DNA from: Azospirillum sp.
GTDB taxonomy: Bacteria > Pseudomonadota > Alphaproteobacteria > Azospirillales > Azospirillaceae
Assembly: GCA_027486405.1 (NCBI GenBank)
Contig: JAIXPD010000053.1
Location: forward strand, 1 to 64,000
Direction of reading: 5' to 3'
Length of the DNA: 64,000 nucleotides
A program made the position numbers and the translations under genes. The notes under the pieces are model-generated. The model did not search any database. It had not been told where the DNA came from and was given only the letters and a program-made list of their open reading frames with translations. Shown here in pieces: positions 8,192-15,963 of the stretch; position 1 is the stretch's first letter; every line of letters begins with the position of its first letter.

Positions 8192-9223
8192 ATGACCGGC
8201 GAAGAACTGCGCGCCCTGCGGGAACGGCGCGGCGAAGACCAGCTTGGTTTTGCCGGTTGGCTCAACGGCCATCTGAACCGCCGTTACGACCGCTCCCGCG
8301 TCAGTCGTTGGGAAAGCGGGGCGGAGCGCATCCCCCAGCAGGTGGAACAGTTCATCCGCAGCCAGGAAATTCCGGCGGGTGGCCCCACCCTGCCCGCCGA
8401 ATTGACGCCAGTGCGCCGCGCGGTCATCGCCGTGGCCAACCAAAAGGGCGGCGTCGGCAAGACGACAACGGCGGTCAACCTGTCCTACACGCTCGCCACC
8501 CTGGGGCTGACGGTGCTGTTGATCGACAGCGACCCGCAGGCGAACGCCACCGTCCATCTCGGCCTGGATCCGGGAGAGGTGGAAATGGTGCGCAAGGGCC
8601 TCTACAGCGTGTTGCGCGGCGGACTCAGCTTTGACGCCATCGCGCAGCCGGTCTGCAACGGCCTGTTCACGTTGGCCCCGTCCAGCATCGGGCTGGCGGC
8701 GGCGGAAACGGAGCTGGTGGCCGAACCCGACAATTCCCTGGTGCTGAAAGAGAAGCTGGCCGATGTGCGCGAGCGTTTCGACGTCATCATCATCGATTGC
8801 CCGCCCAATCTGGGTCTGTTGACCATCAACGCGCTCGCCGCATCCGATCTGGTGCTGATTCCGGTGCAGACGGAGGTGTTTGCGGGGTTGGGCGTGCCGT
8901 TGCTGATGGAGACCATCGCCAAGATCCGGCGGCGGTCCAACCCGTCGCTGAACATTTTCGGGATTCTGCCGACCATGTATTCGGCCCGCCTCACCCAGGA
9001 TCAGGCCAGCCTGAAGGAAATCCAGGCCCATTACGAAGGGCGCACGCGGGTGCTGCCGGTGGTTCCGCGCGCCACGCTCTACGCCCAGGCATCCGGGGCC
9101 GGGCGTCCGGCGGTGGAGGCCGACCCGAACTCCGCCAGCGTCCAGGCCTACACCGACCTCGCCCGCGAGGTCGCCGCCCACCTGATTGCCCGCCCGACGG
9201 AGGCCCGCCATGGCGTCGCGTAA
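8192..9223 (+). CDS. parA: ParA partition ATPase with N-terminal HTH
   Basis: Walker-type partition ATPase of 343 residues. Residues 1-60 look like an XRE-type DNA-binding domain (LRALRERRGEDQ, SRVSRWESG). This is followed by the deviant Walker A KGGVGKTTT near 90, DSDPQANAT near 118, and IIDCPPNLG near 198. I chose the ATG at 8192, with ACGGAGTG just upstream, rather than the TTG of the track at 8087, whose extra residues are Pro/Thr-rich filler. The fused HTH indicates a type Ia ParA acting as its own repressor and places the operator in the palindrome-rich leader. The stop overlaps parB by 14 bases. Confidence 0.92.
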   Translation: MTGEELRALRERRGEDQLGFAGWLNGHLNRRYDRSRVSRWESGAERIPQQVEQFIRSQEIPAGGPTLPAELTPVRRAVIAVANQKGGVGKTTTAVNLSYTLATLGLTVLLIDSDPQANATVHLGLDPGEVEMVRKGLYSVLRGGLSFDAIAQPVCNGLFTLAPSSIGLAAAETELVAEPDNSLVLKEKLADVRERFDVIIIDCPPNLGLLTINALAASDLVLIPVQTEVFAGLGVPLLMETIAKIRRRSNPSLNIFGILPTMYSARLTQDQASLKEIQAHYEGRTRVLPVVPRATLYAQASGAGRPAVEADPNSASVQAYTDLAREVAAHLIARPTEARHGVA

Positions 9224-10085
9224 ATTGGAACGCACCAGCAGCGTGATCCTGAACAAGGCGGCCCAGCGCGGCGGCGACGCCCTGTTCGGCCTGTCGGCGG
9301 ATTTCCCCCGCCTGATCGAAGTGGATCTGGAGCGCGTCCACCCCAACCCCGACCAGCCCCGCCGCCATTTCGATGAGGAGGCGTTGCGCGAGCTGGCGGC
9401 CTCGATCGAACGGCACGGGTTGAAGCAACCGATCCTGGTGCAGGAGATCGGCGACGGCGACTATCGCCTGATCGCCGGGGAACGGCGCTGGCGCGCCTGC
9501 GGCCTGATCGGGCGACGGACCATCTTCGCCATCGTCAGCGACGGCGATCCCGACGAGCTGGCCCTGATCGAGAACATCCAGCGGGTGGATCTCGACGCGC
9601 TGGAGATGGCCCGCGCCTTCGCCCGCCTGATCGAACGGCACGAGTACACGCACGAGGCGCTTGGCCACGTCATCGGTCGCAGCCAGGCGGAGGTCACGCG
9701 CACCCTGTCGCTGCTGCGCCTGCCCGCCGTGATCCTCGACGAATTTGAAACCCGTTACCGCTCCGTCCCCAAAAGCATCCTGACGGAGATCGCCGCCGTC
9801 GACGACGCCGACACCCAGCAACGGCTGTGGGACCTGATCAAGGAGGGCGGCACGGTGAAGGCCCTGCGCGAGGCCAAACGCGCCACCGCCCCGCGCGGCG
9901 ACCGCCCCGCCCCGGCTCCCCCGCCCCTGCCCGTCTTCCGCCTCGTCACCGCCGCCCAACGCATCGCCCGCGACTTCGCCCAAATCGACGTCCGCGACCT
10001 GCGCGACCACCGCAGCCGCCTGAGCGACGCCGAATGGACCGAACTGCGCCGCCTGCACCATCTGTTGGATCAGCTTTTGGCCTGA
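9210..10085 (+). CDS. parB: ParB partition protein / CTPase
   Basis: A 291-residue ParB. The N-terminal nuclease-fold (CTP-binding) domain shows VHPNPDQPRR near residue 45, RHGLKQPILVQ near 72 and GERRWRACG near 92. Then come ENIQRVDL near 125 and a central helix-turn-helix (SQAEVTRTLSLLRL). It binds parS and loads partition complexes with ParA. The ATG at 9210 gives the usual MASRKLERTS-type lysine-rich start and overlaps the end of parA. The upstream TTG of the track is unlikely. The C-terminal part is shorter and Pro/Arg-rich, and the dimerisation region is less conserved. Confidence 0.92.
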   Translation: MASRKLERTSSVILNKAAQRGGDALFGLSADFPRLIEVDLERVHPNPDQPRRHFDEEALRELAASIERHGLKQPILVQEIGDGDYRLIAGERRWRACGLIGRRTIFAIVSDGDPDELALIENIQRVDLDALEMARAFARLIERHEYTHEALGHVIGRSQAEVTRTLSLLRLPAVILDEFETRYRSVPKSILTEIAAVDDADTQQRLWDLIKEGGTVKALREAKRATAPRGDRPAPAPPPLPVFRLVTAAQRIARDFAQIDVRDLRDHRSRLSDAEWTELRRLHHLLDQLLA

Positions 10086-10100
10086 GGCGGACGGGAGACG

Positions 10101-10715
10101 TCAGACTCCCAACCGCTCCCGTTCCGCCGCCAGCGCGCGGAACCAGTGGAGTTTTTCGGCGTAGGGCAGGCGGGCGAGGCCGCTGGGCGACGGGAGGACG
10201 AGGTCGGTGATGCCGGGGAACAGGGAGGTGTCCTGCACGCCCCACGGCGCGTCGGGGCGGCCGCTGGCGGCGAGGTAGACGCCCTTGCCGGTGTGGGCGA
10301 GGATGGCGGGGCGCACCGCCGCGACGATGCGGGCCAGACGGGGCAGACCGGCGCGCAGCTCCGCCCGGCTCAGTTCGGCGGCCGACGCGGTGGCGCGGGC
10401 GACGAGGTTGGTGGAGCCAAGGCCGAAGCCGGGCAGCAAGCCATCCTCCTCACAGCGCAGCAGGCGCGGGGTCAGGCCGGACTCGGCCAGCAAGCGCCAG
10501 AACTGGTTTCCCCGCCCGGAATAATGATGCCCCAACGCGCCGGAGCGCAAACCGGGGTTGAAGCCGACGAACAGCACGGCCAGATCCGGCCCCAACACAT
10601 CGGGCAACGGACCATCTTGGAGGGGGCCATCTTCGGGGTGGCCATTTTGGGGCGGGCCATCCGGCGGCGGGACCCCAGCCAGGGCGCGGGTGTCTGCGGT
10701 GGGGCGGTCGGTCAT
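10101..10715 (-). CDS. mug: Mug-type G/U mismatch DNA glycosylase
   Basis: A 204-residue uracil-DNA glycosylase family 2 member that removes uracil or thymine opposite guanine. Visible: the active-site-type GFNPGLRSG near residue 50, HHYSGRGNQFW near 62 and the DNA-intercalating-loop region LPSPSGLARLPYAEK near 170. Residues 15-40 contain an odd Asp/Gly/Pro repeat (PPDGPPQNGHPEDGPLQDGPLPD) with no family counterpart. The ATG at 10715 overlaps the stop of the LysR gene upstream (ATGA), so the two are co-translated. It ends facing parB with 15 bases between. Confidence 0.82.
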   Translation of the reverse strand: MTDRPTADTRALAGVPPPDGPPQNGHPEDGPLQDGPLPDVLGPDLAVLFVGFNPGLRSGALGHHYSGRGNQFWRLLAESGLTPRLLRCEEDGLLPGFGLGSTNLVARATASAAELSRAELRAGLPRLARIVAAVRPAILAHTGKGVYLAASGRPDAPWGVQDTSLFPGITDLVLPSPSGLARLPYAEKLHWFRALAAERERLGV

Positions 10716-11674
10716 GGCGCGGCGTCCTCGGGGATGTCCAGCCCGCCCAGCGCGGCAGCGCAGGCGTCGCGGACCAGGGCGCGCAGCCAGCGGTGGGCCG
10801 GGTCGGCGTCCATGCGCGGGTGCCACAGCAGGGACACCGTGACCTCCGGCGCGGCGAAGGGCAGGGGCAGGGCGCGCAGGCCGTCGCGCAGCGCGGCGGT
10901 GTGGCGCAACGGCACGGTGGCGACCAGATCCGACCGGCGCGCCAGCGCCAGGGCGGCGGCGAACCCGCCGACGCTGGCGACGATGCGGCGCTCCACCCCC
11001 AGGGCGCGCAGGGCGCTGTCCACCGGCCCCTTGCCACCCCCGTCCTTGCCAATCCCACCGCCGACGCGGGACACGCAGACATGGGCGGCGGCGGCGTAGC
11101 CATCCAGGGTGAGCTGTTCATTGTCCATTCCGGCGGCCAGCGGGTGGCCGGGGCGGACGACGGCGACAAAGCGGTCGCGGAACAGGGCCTGGGCGCGCAG
11201 CTCCGGCCCCATCGCCGGGGTGACGACGCCGGTTTCCAGATCGACCGCGCCGTCGCGCAGGGGGGCGCTGTCCTTGTCGGGTTTGGGCAGGAAGACCAGC
11301 CGCACGCCGGGGGCCTGCGCCGTCACCGCCGCGATCAGCCCCGGCCCCACCGTTTCGACAAAGCCCTCGCTGCTGCGCAGGGTGAAGGTTCGGGCCAGAT
11401 GTTGCGGACTCAGCGTCTCCACCGGGCGCAGCACCGCCGCCCCCTCCTCCACCAAATGGTGAACGCGTCCGCGCAGCTCCAGCGCGCGCGGGGTGGGGAC
11501 CAGCTCGCGCCCGGCGCGGACCAGCAGGGGATCGCCCGTCACCTCCCGCAGGCGGGCGAGCGCGCGGCTCATCGCCGACGGGCTGAGGTTGAGCCGCCGC
11601 GCGGCGCGGGCCACGCTGCCCTCCGCCAGCAGAACATCCAACGTGACCAGCAGGTTCAGATCGGGAAGCGCCAT
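10712..11674 (-). CDS. LysR-family transcriptional regulator
   Basis: A 320-residue LysR regulator. The start at 11674 gives the canonical MALPDLNLLVTLDVLL opening and a winged HTH through residue 60 (GSVARAARRLNLSPSAMSRALARLR). The substrate-binding domain occupies the rest. The opening resembles the NodD/PcpR-like group, which begins with DLNLL. Its stop overlaps the start of mug, an unusual pairing of a regulator and a repair gene in one operon. The promoter must lie in the 11.7-11.8 kb gap beside the long inverted repeat. Target genes are unknown; the MFS exporter divergent from it is the natural candidate. Confidence 0.85.
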   Translation of the reverse strand: MALPDLNLLVTLDVLLAEGSVARAARRLNLSPSAMSRALARLREVTGDPLLVRAGRELVPTPRALELRGRVHHLVEEGAAVLRPVETLSPQHLARTFTLRSSEGFVETVGPGLIAAVTAQAPGVRLVFLPKPDKDSAPLRDGAVDLETGVVTPAMGPELRAQALFRDRFVAVVRPGHPLAAGMDNEQLTLDGYAAAAHVCVSRVGGGIGKDGGGKGPVDSALRALGVERRIVASVGGFAAALALARRSDLVATVPLRHTAALRDGLRALPLPFAAPEVTVSLLWHPRMDADPAHRWLRALVRDACAAALGGLDIPEDAAP

Positions 11675-12140
11675 GCCCCGACTGTAGCATGATCCGGCGC
11701 GCGCGCGGCAACGGGCGGGGTAACGGGGGGCGCCATCGTTTGACCGGGGGATCATCGCCACGCACACAAGATTGGACACGGATTTCACGGATTCTTCTCA
11801 CGGATTTCGCGGAACGCGTCTCAGAACGATCCTGTTTGCGATCTTGCGACACGCCTCATGGTGGGATGAGTGAGGCGTTTGGGGGCGAAAGTCCGTGAAA
11901 TCCCTCATTCTGTCCGTGAAATCCGTGTCTGTTCTTGCTTGCATGAGGATGATCGCTCGTTCAAGCGATTGCCCTGAAGCGACTGGGGGCAAACCGGGCC
12001 GGGCGCTGGCATGGCGTGCGCTGGCATGGCGTGGCGCGCAACAACTCCCTGCGTCCGGCGCGCGTTCCGCCGGTGGTAAGGGCGGGCATAGGCTGGGGCA
12101 ACCGCCGCGCTGCGGCCCTCTCACAACCGGATACCCGACC
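11675..12140. other. Intergenic region with nested inverted repeat
   Basis: The 466 bases between the divergent LysR and MFS genes contain the large dyad described separately at 11775-11929. They also hold a GC-rich stretch with the duplicated string GCGCTGGCATGGCGT near 12003-12035. The open frame starting at 11895 runs through this region into the MFS gene, but its residues have no protein character, so I treat the gap as non-coding. Confidence 0.6.
11775..11929. repeat. 155-bp nested inverted repeat (cruciform)
   Basis: GACACGGATTTCACGGA at 11775-11791 has its exact reverse complement at 11913-11929. Inside it, CACGGATTTCGC (11799-11810) pairs with GCGAAAGTCCGTG (11886-11898) with one bulge. 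At the centre, ACGCCTCA (11851-11858) pairs with TGAGGCGT (11871-11878). The arms also contain a direct repeat of the core CACGGATTTC. No T-run follows, so a simple terminator does not explain it. It could be a REP-like element, a protein-bound cruciform or a structured RNA. Confidence 0.75.
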
Positions 12141-13592
12141 ATGACCAACAGCCTGAACCCGCCCGTCCCGGAGGGCGCGGCGACCACGCAACACCCACCA
12201 ACGGAGACGACAGCGGCGGCCCAGGCGCTGGGGCGGGAGCGTCGCGCGCTGCTCAGCCTTTGCCTGTTGACCCTGCTGGCGGCGCTGGGGGCGAGCGGGG
12301 CGAACGTCGCCCTGCCGACGCTGGCGCGCGCGTTCGGCGCGTCCTTTCCCGATGTGCAATGGGTCGTGCTGGCCTATCTGCTGGCGATCACCGGGTTGAT
12401 CGTCGGGGCCGGACGGCTGGGCGACCGGATCGGGCGTCGCCGTCTGCTGCTGGGCGGGGTGGCGGTGTTCACGGTGGCGTCGGCGCTGTGCGGGCTGGCC
12501 CCCAGCCTGGGCGCGCTGATCGCCGCGCGGGCGGTGCAGGGGGCCGGGGCCGCTGTGATGATGGCGTTGACCATCGCCATGGTGGGCGACAGCGTGCCCA
12601 AGGCGCGAACCGGGCGGGCCATGGGGCTGCTGGGGACGATGTCGGCCATTGGCACGGCGCTGGGGCCGTCGGCGGGCGGCGGGCTGCTCGCCGTAGCGGG
12701 CTGGCCCGCGCTGTTCCTGGTCAACGCGCCGTTGGGGCTGCTGGCCTGGGTGTTGGCGCGCGGCAGCCTGCCCGCCGATCTGCCCCGCCCGGCGGGGCCG
12801 CGCCCGGCCTTCGACAGCGCCGGGACGCTGCTGCTGGCGTTGACGCTGGCGGCCTACGCCCTGGCGATGACGGTGGGGCGGGATCGCTTCATCCCGCTGG
12901 GGCTGGGCCTGTTGGGCGCGGCGGCGGTCGGGCTGGCGCTGTTCCTGTGGGTGGAGCGACGGGCGGCGGCCCCGCTGCTGCGGCTGTCGCTGTTCCGGGA
13001 CCGCGCCTTTCGCGCCAGCCTGGCCGCCAACGCGCTGGTGTCCACGGTGATGATGGCGACGCTGGTGGTCGGCCCCTTCTTCCTGTCGCGCGCGTTGGGA
13101 CTGACCGACGCGCTGGTCGGGCTGGTGCTGGCGAGCGGGCCGGTGGTGTCGGCCCTCAGCGGCGTGCCCGCCGGGCGGTTGGTGGACCGCTTCGGGGCCG
13201 CCCGCATGGTGTCGGCCGGGCTGGTGCTGGCGATGGTGGGGGCGGTGGCGCTGGCGCTGTTGCCAGGCTGGTTCGGCGTGGCGGGCTACATCGCCGCCAT
13301 CGCGCTGCTGACCCCCGGCTATCAACTGTTCCAGGCCGCCAACAACACCGCCGTGATGGCGGATGTCCCGGCGGACCGGCGCGGGGTGACGTCGGGCCTG
13401 CTGACCCTGTCGCGGAATCTCGGGCTGGTGTCGGGCGCGTCGGCGATGGGTGCGGTGTTCGCGGCGGTGGCCGGGGACGCGACCAGCGCCGGGGCGGTGG
13501 CCGATGGCATGCGGATCACCTTCCTGGTCGCCGCCGGGCTGGTGGCGGTGGCCTGGCTGTGGTTTTCTGCCAAGCCGCGCCGGGGGGCCTGA
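12141..13592 (+). CDS. MFS drug-type efflux transporter (DHA2)
   Basis: A 483-residue major facilitator, very hydrophobic, with MFS motif A (GRLGDRIGRRRLLLGG) between predicted membrane segments 2 and 3. An antiporter-like segment GPSAGGGLLAVAGWPALF follows near residue 178. The length and the opening segment ALGASGANVALPTLARAF suit the EmrB/QacA (DHA2, 14-segment) class of proton-driven drug exporters. The ATG at 12141 was chosen because upstream in-frame sequence has no protein character. It is followed 35 bases later by a LysR gene in the same direction, possibly its regulator. Substrate unknown. Confidence 0.85.
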   Translation: MTNSLNPPVPEGAATTQHPPTETTAAAQALGRERRALLSLCLLTLLAALGASGANVALPTLARAFGASFPDVQWVVLAYLLAITGLIVGAGRLGDRIGRRRLLLGGVAVFTVASALCGLAPSLGALIAARAVQGAGAAVMMALTIAMVGDSVPKARTGRAMGLLGTMSAIGTALGPSAGGGLLAVAGWPALFLVNAPLGLLAWVLARGSLPADLPRPAGPRPAFDSAGTLLLALTLAAYALAMTVGRDRFIPLGLGLLGAAAVGLALFLWVERRAAAPLLRLSLFRDRAFRASLAANALVSTVMMATLVVGPFFLSRALGLTDALVGLVLASGPVVSALSGVPAGRLVDRFGAARMVSAGLVLAMVGAVALALLPGWFGVAGYIAAIALLTPGYQLFQAANNTAVMADVPADRRGVTSGLLTLSRNLGLVSGASAMGAVFAAVAGDATSAGAVADGMRITFLVAAGLVAVAWLWFSAKPRRGA

Positions 13593-13627
13593 CCCGGCCC
13601 TTGCCATCGCGACCGGGTTTCGTCCCC

Positions 13628-14557
13628 ATGCAGCTTGACCGTTCCCGTTTGGCCGATCTCAGTGTCTTTGCCACCATCGTCCGGCGGCAGAGCATCAAGC
13701 AGGCCGCGCATGAGCTGGGCGTAACCAGTTCAGCGTTGAGCCACCGTTTGCGCAAGCTGGAAGCGGAGCTGGGGGTGCGGTTGGTCAACCGCACCAGCCG
13801 ATCCTTGACGCCGACGGAGGCCGGGGCCGCGCTGGCGGCGCAGATCGAGGCGGCGTTGCGGCTGATCGGCGACGCGCTGGCGACGCTGACCAGCCAGCAC
13901 GACGCCCCGTCCGGGCGGTTGCGGATCAACGCGCTGCGCGACGCGGCGCGGCATCTTCTGGCCCCGGCGCTGCCGCGCTACGCGGAGCTGTATCCGGGAA
14001 TGTCGCTCGACATCACCATCGACGACCATATGGTCGACATCGTCGCCGAAGGCTTCGACGCGGGCATCCGCTACGGCGACCGGGTGCCGCAGGACATGAT
14101 CGGCGTCGCCCTGTCAGGCCCGCAGCCCTGGGTCGTGGTGGGGGCACCGGCGCTGATCGCGCGGGTCGGCCGCCCCCAATCGCCCGACGATCTGTTGCAA
14201 CGGCCCTGCATCGAAATGCGGTTGGGCGACAACAGCCGTTACGCCTGGGAGCTGGGCAACGCGGAGGAGCTGTGCCGGGTCGATGTCCGGGGGCCGCTCT
14301 GCGCCAACGAAAGCCAACAGGCCATCGAAGCGGCGCTGGGCGGCGTCGGCTTTGCCTATTGCCTGGAGGCGCTGGTCGGCGATCATCTGGCCAACGGCCG
14401 GTTGGAGGTGGTGTTGCCCGATTGGCGGTCGGACGGCCCCCCCTTCATGATCTATTACCCCAGCCGCCGCCAGCTTCCGCCGGGGATGCGCCGGTTGATC
14501 GCGCTGATTCGGCAACAACAGGGCCTGCCCCCGTTGGCGATGGATGGTGGGGGCTGA
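13628..14557 (+). CDS. LysR-family transcriptional regulator
   Basis: A 309-residue LysR protein. The winged HTH is at residues 5-65 (LSVFATIVRRQSIKQAAHELGVTSSALSHRLRKLE). The effector domain contains the YAELYPGMSLDI and EGFDAGIRYGD motifs common to the group that regulates oxidoreductases and transporters. The start at 13628 gives MQLDRSRLADL. It lies between the MFS exporter and the aldo/keto reductase in the same direction, so either could be its target. Confidence 0.88.
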   Translation: MQLDRSRLADLSVFATIVRRQSIKQAAHELGVTSSALSHRLRKLEAELGVRLVNRTSRSLTPTEAGAALAAQIEAALRLIGDALATLTSQHDAPSGRLRINALRDAARHLLAPALPRYAELYPGMSLDITIDDHMVDIVAEGFDAGIRYGDRVPQDMIGVALSGPQPWVVVGAPALIARVGRPQSPDDLLQRPCIEMRLGDNSRYAWELGNAEELCRVDVRGPLCANESQQAIEAALGGVGFAYCLEALVGDHLANGRLEVVLPDWRSDGPPFMIYYPSRRQLPPGMRRLIALIRQQQGLPPLAMDGGG

Positions 14558-14669
14558 CCGCATCGTGGATCTGCGCTCAACCCATCATTGATCGTGGTTC
14601 AGGGTGCTGGCGTTGCGCGGGCGGCGGCCATGGTCCATCTCAGGGGTGTTGCCTTTCGGGAGAGTCATC

Positions 14670-15704
14670 ATGGACTACGCAGCCGCGCCAAACCGCTACG
14701 CCTCGGGCATGGTCTACCGCCGCACCGGTCGCAGCGGGATTGACCTGCCCGCGATTTCGCTGGGCCTCTGGCACAATTTCGGCGGTGCCGATGTCTTTGA
14801 AAACGGCCGCGCCATCGTCCGCCGCGCCTTCGATCTGGGCGTGACCCATTTCGATCTGGCGAACAATTACGGCCCGCCGCCCGGTTCGGCGGAGGAGAAT
14901 TTCGGTCGCATCCTCGCCAGCGATTTCCGCCCCTACCGCGACGAGATGATCATCTCCTCCAAGGCCGGTTGGGACATGTGGCCCGGCCCCTATGGCGGCA
15001 TCGGCGGCAGCCGCAAATATCTGATCGCCAGCCTTGACCAATCGCTGCGGCGGATGGGGCTGGATTACGTCGACATCTTCTATTCCCACCGCGTCGATCC
15101 CACCACACCGCTGGAGGAAACGATGGGGGCGCTGGCCCACCTGCACCGGCAGGGCAAGGCGCTGTACATTGGCATTTCCAGCTATTCGCCCGAACTGACG
15201 CGCAAGGCCGCCGCGATCCTGAAGGAGGAACGGGTCCCGCTGTTCATCCACCAGCCGAACTACAACATGTTCAACCGCTGGATCGAGCATGGCCTGTTGG
15301 ACACGTTGGAAGAGTTGGGGACCGGCTGCATCGCCTTTTCGCCCCTGTCGCAAGGGCTGCTGACGTCGCGCTATCTGAACGGTGTGCCGGACGACGCCCG
15401 CGCCAAGCGTCTGGGCGGGTCGTTGGGGGCCAGCGCGGTGAACGAGGCGCTGTTGAGCCGCATCCGCGCGCTGAACGCGATCGCGGAAGCCCGTGGCCAG
15501 ACGCTGGCGCAGATGGCCATCGCCTGGACGCTGCGCGACCCGCGCGTGACCTCCTCGCTGATTGGGGCCAGTTCGGTCCGGCAGTTGGAAAACTCGCTGG
15601 GTGCGCTGGACAATCTGGCCTTCAGCGCCGAAGAATTGGCCGCCATCGAACCGCACGCCCACGACGCCGGAATGGATTGGTGGAAGTCCTCCACCGAGCT
15701 GTGA
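14670..15704 (+). CDS. gpr: Aldo/keto reductase, YghZ/Gpr type
   Basis: A 344-residue NADPH-dependent aldo/keto reductase. Visible: LGLWHNFGG near residue 26, FDLANNYGPPPGSAEENFG near 65 (catalytic D and Y), SSKAGWDMWPGPYG near 100 (catalytic K), DYVDIFYSHR near 133, and the cofactor site SSLIGASSVRQLEN near 300. The opening and the GPYGGIGGSRKYL segment match the YghZ/GpR subgroup, whose members reduce L-glyceraldehyde 3-phosphate and methylglyoxal. The ATG at 14670 has CGGGAGAG upstream. Confidence 0.88.
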   Translation: MDYAAAPNRYASGMVYRRTGRSGIDLPAISLGLWHNFGGADVFENGRAIVRRAFDLGVTHFDLANNYGPPPGSAEENFGRILASDFRPYRDEMIISSKAGWDMWPGPYGGIGGSRKYLIASLDQSLRRMGLDYVDIFYSHRVDPTTPLEETMGALAHLHRQGKALYIGISSYSPELTRKAAAILKEERVPLFIHQPNYNMFNRWIEHGLLDTLEELGTGCIAFSPLSQGLLTSRYLNGVPDDARAKRLGGSLGASAVNEALLSRIRALNAIAEARGQTLAQMAIAWTLRDPRVTSSLIGASSVRQLENSLGALDNLAFSAEELAAIEPHAHDAGMDWWKSSTEL

Positions 15705-15963
15705 GCGGGCGAGCTGCGAGCGGGCGAGATGTGAGCTGGGATCACCGGCTGCGGGCCATCAAGCGGCTTGGCGCGCGGTGCGCAAGGGTGGTAAAATCGT
15801 GTGCGTCGGGCCGCTGAATTGGCAACAAAGCGCGAAAACAGGCTGTGTTTTCAACGCGCCGACGCCGCAATGATACACAAATCCTGTTTTGCTTCCGGGA
15901 CCCCGGGGCGGCGTTGAGCGCCCTCCCACCCGCCGCAGCGGGAGAGGGAGGGCGGGCGTCGCG
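15705..15963. other. Intergenic region, possible gene relic and hairpin
   Basis: It starts with short GAGCGGGCGAG-type repeats. A short in-frame string VRKGGKIVCVGPL at 15778-15816 resembles the cofactor segment of zinc alcohol dehydrogenases but is isolated, so at most a relic. GCTGAATTGGCAACA at 15813-15827 is a two-mismatch version of the origin iteron. CGCCCTCCC (15919-15927) pairs with GGGAGGGCG (15946-15954) and may terminate the nrt operon arriving from the right. Confidence 0.4.

Noticed and set aside
9740-9756. GACGAATTTGAAACC in parB as another iteron copy
   Set aside because: Three mismatches, including the otherwise invariant GCTGA. Compatible with ordinary coding for DEFET.
12260-13600. 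Long upstream part of the frame that contains the second LysR gene
   Set aside because: It runs out of frame through the MFS exporter. Only the part from the ATG at 13628 has protein character.
13720-13734. Reverse iteron-like string CGTAACCAGTTCAGC in the LysR gene
   Set aside because: Three mismatches in the core, and it codes the conserved VTSSALS segment of LysR helix-turn-helix domains, which explains it.
15763-15830. Short string VRKGGKIVCVGPL resembling an alcohol-dehydrogenase cofactor segment
   Set aside because: Only a dozen residues, no flanking homology visible and no domain. It may be a relic, but too little to annotate as a pseudogene.
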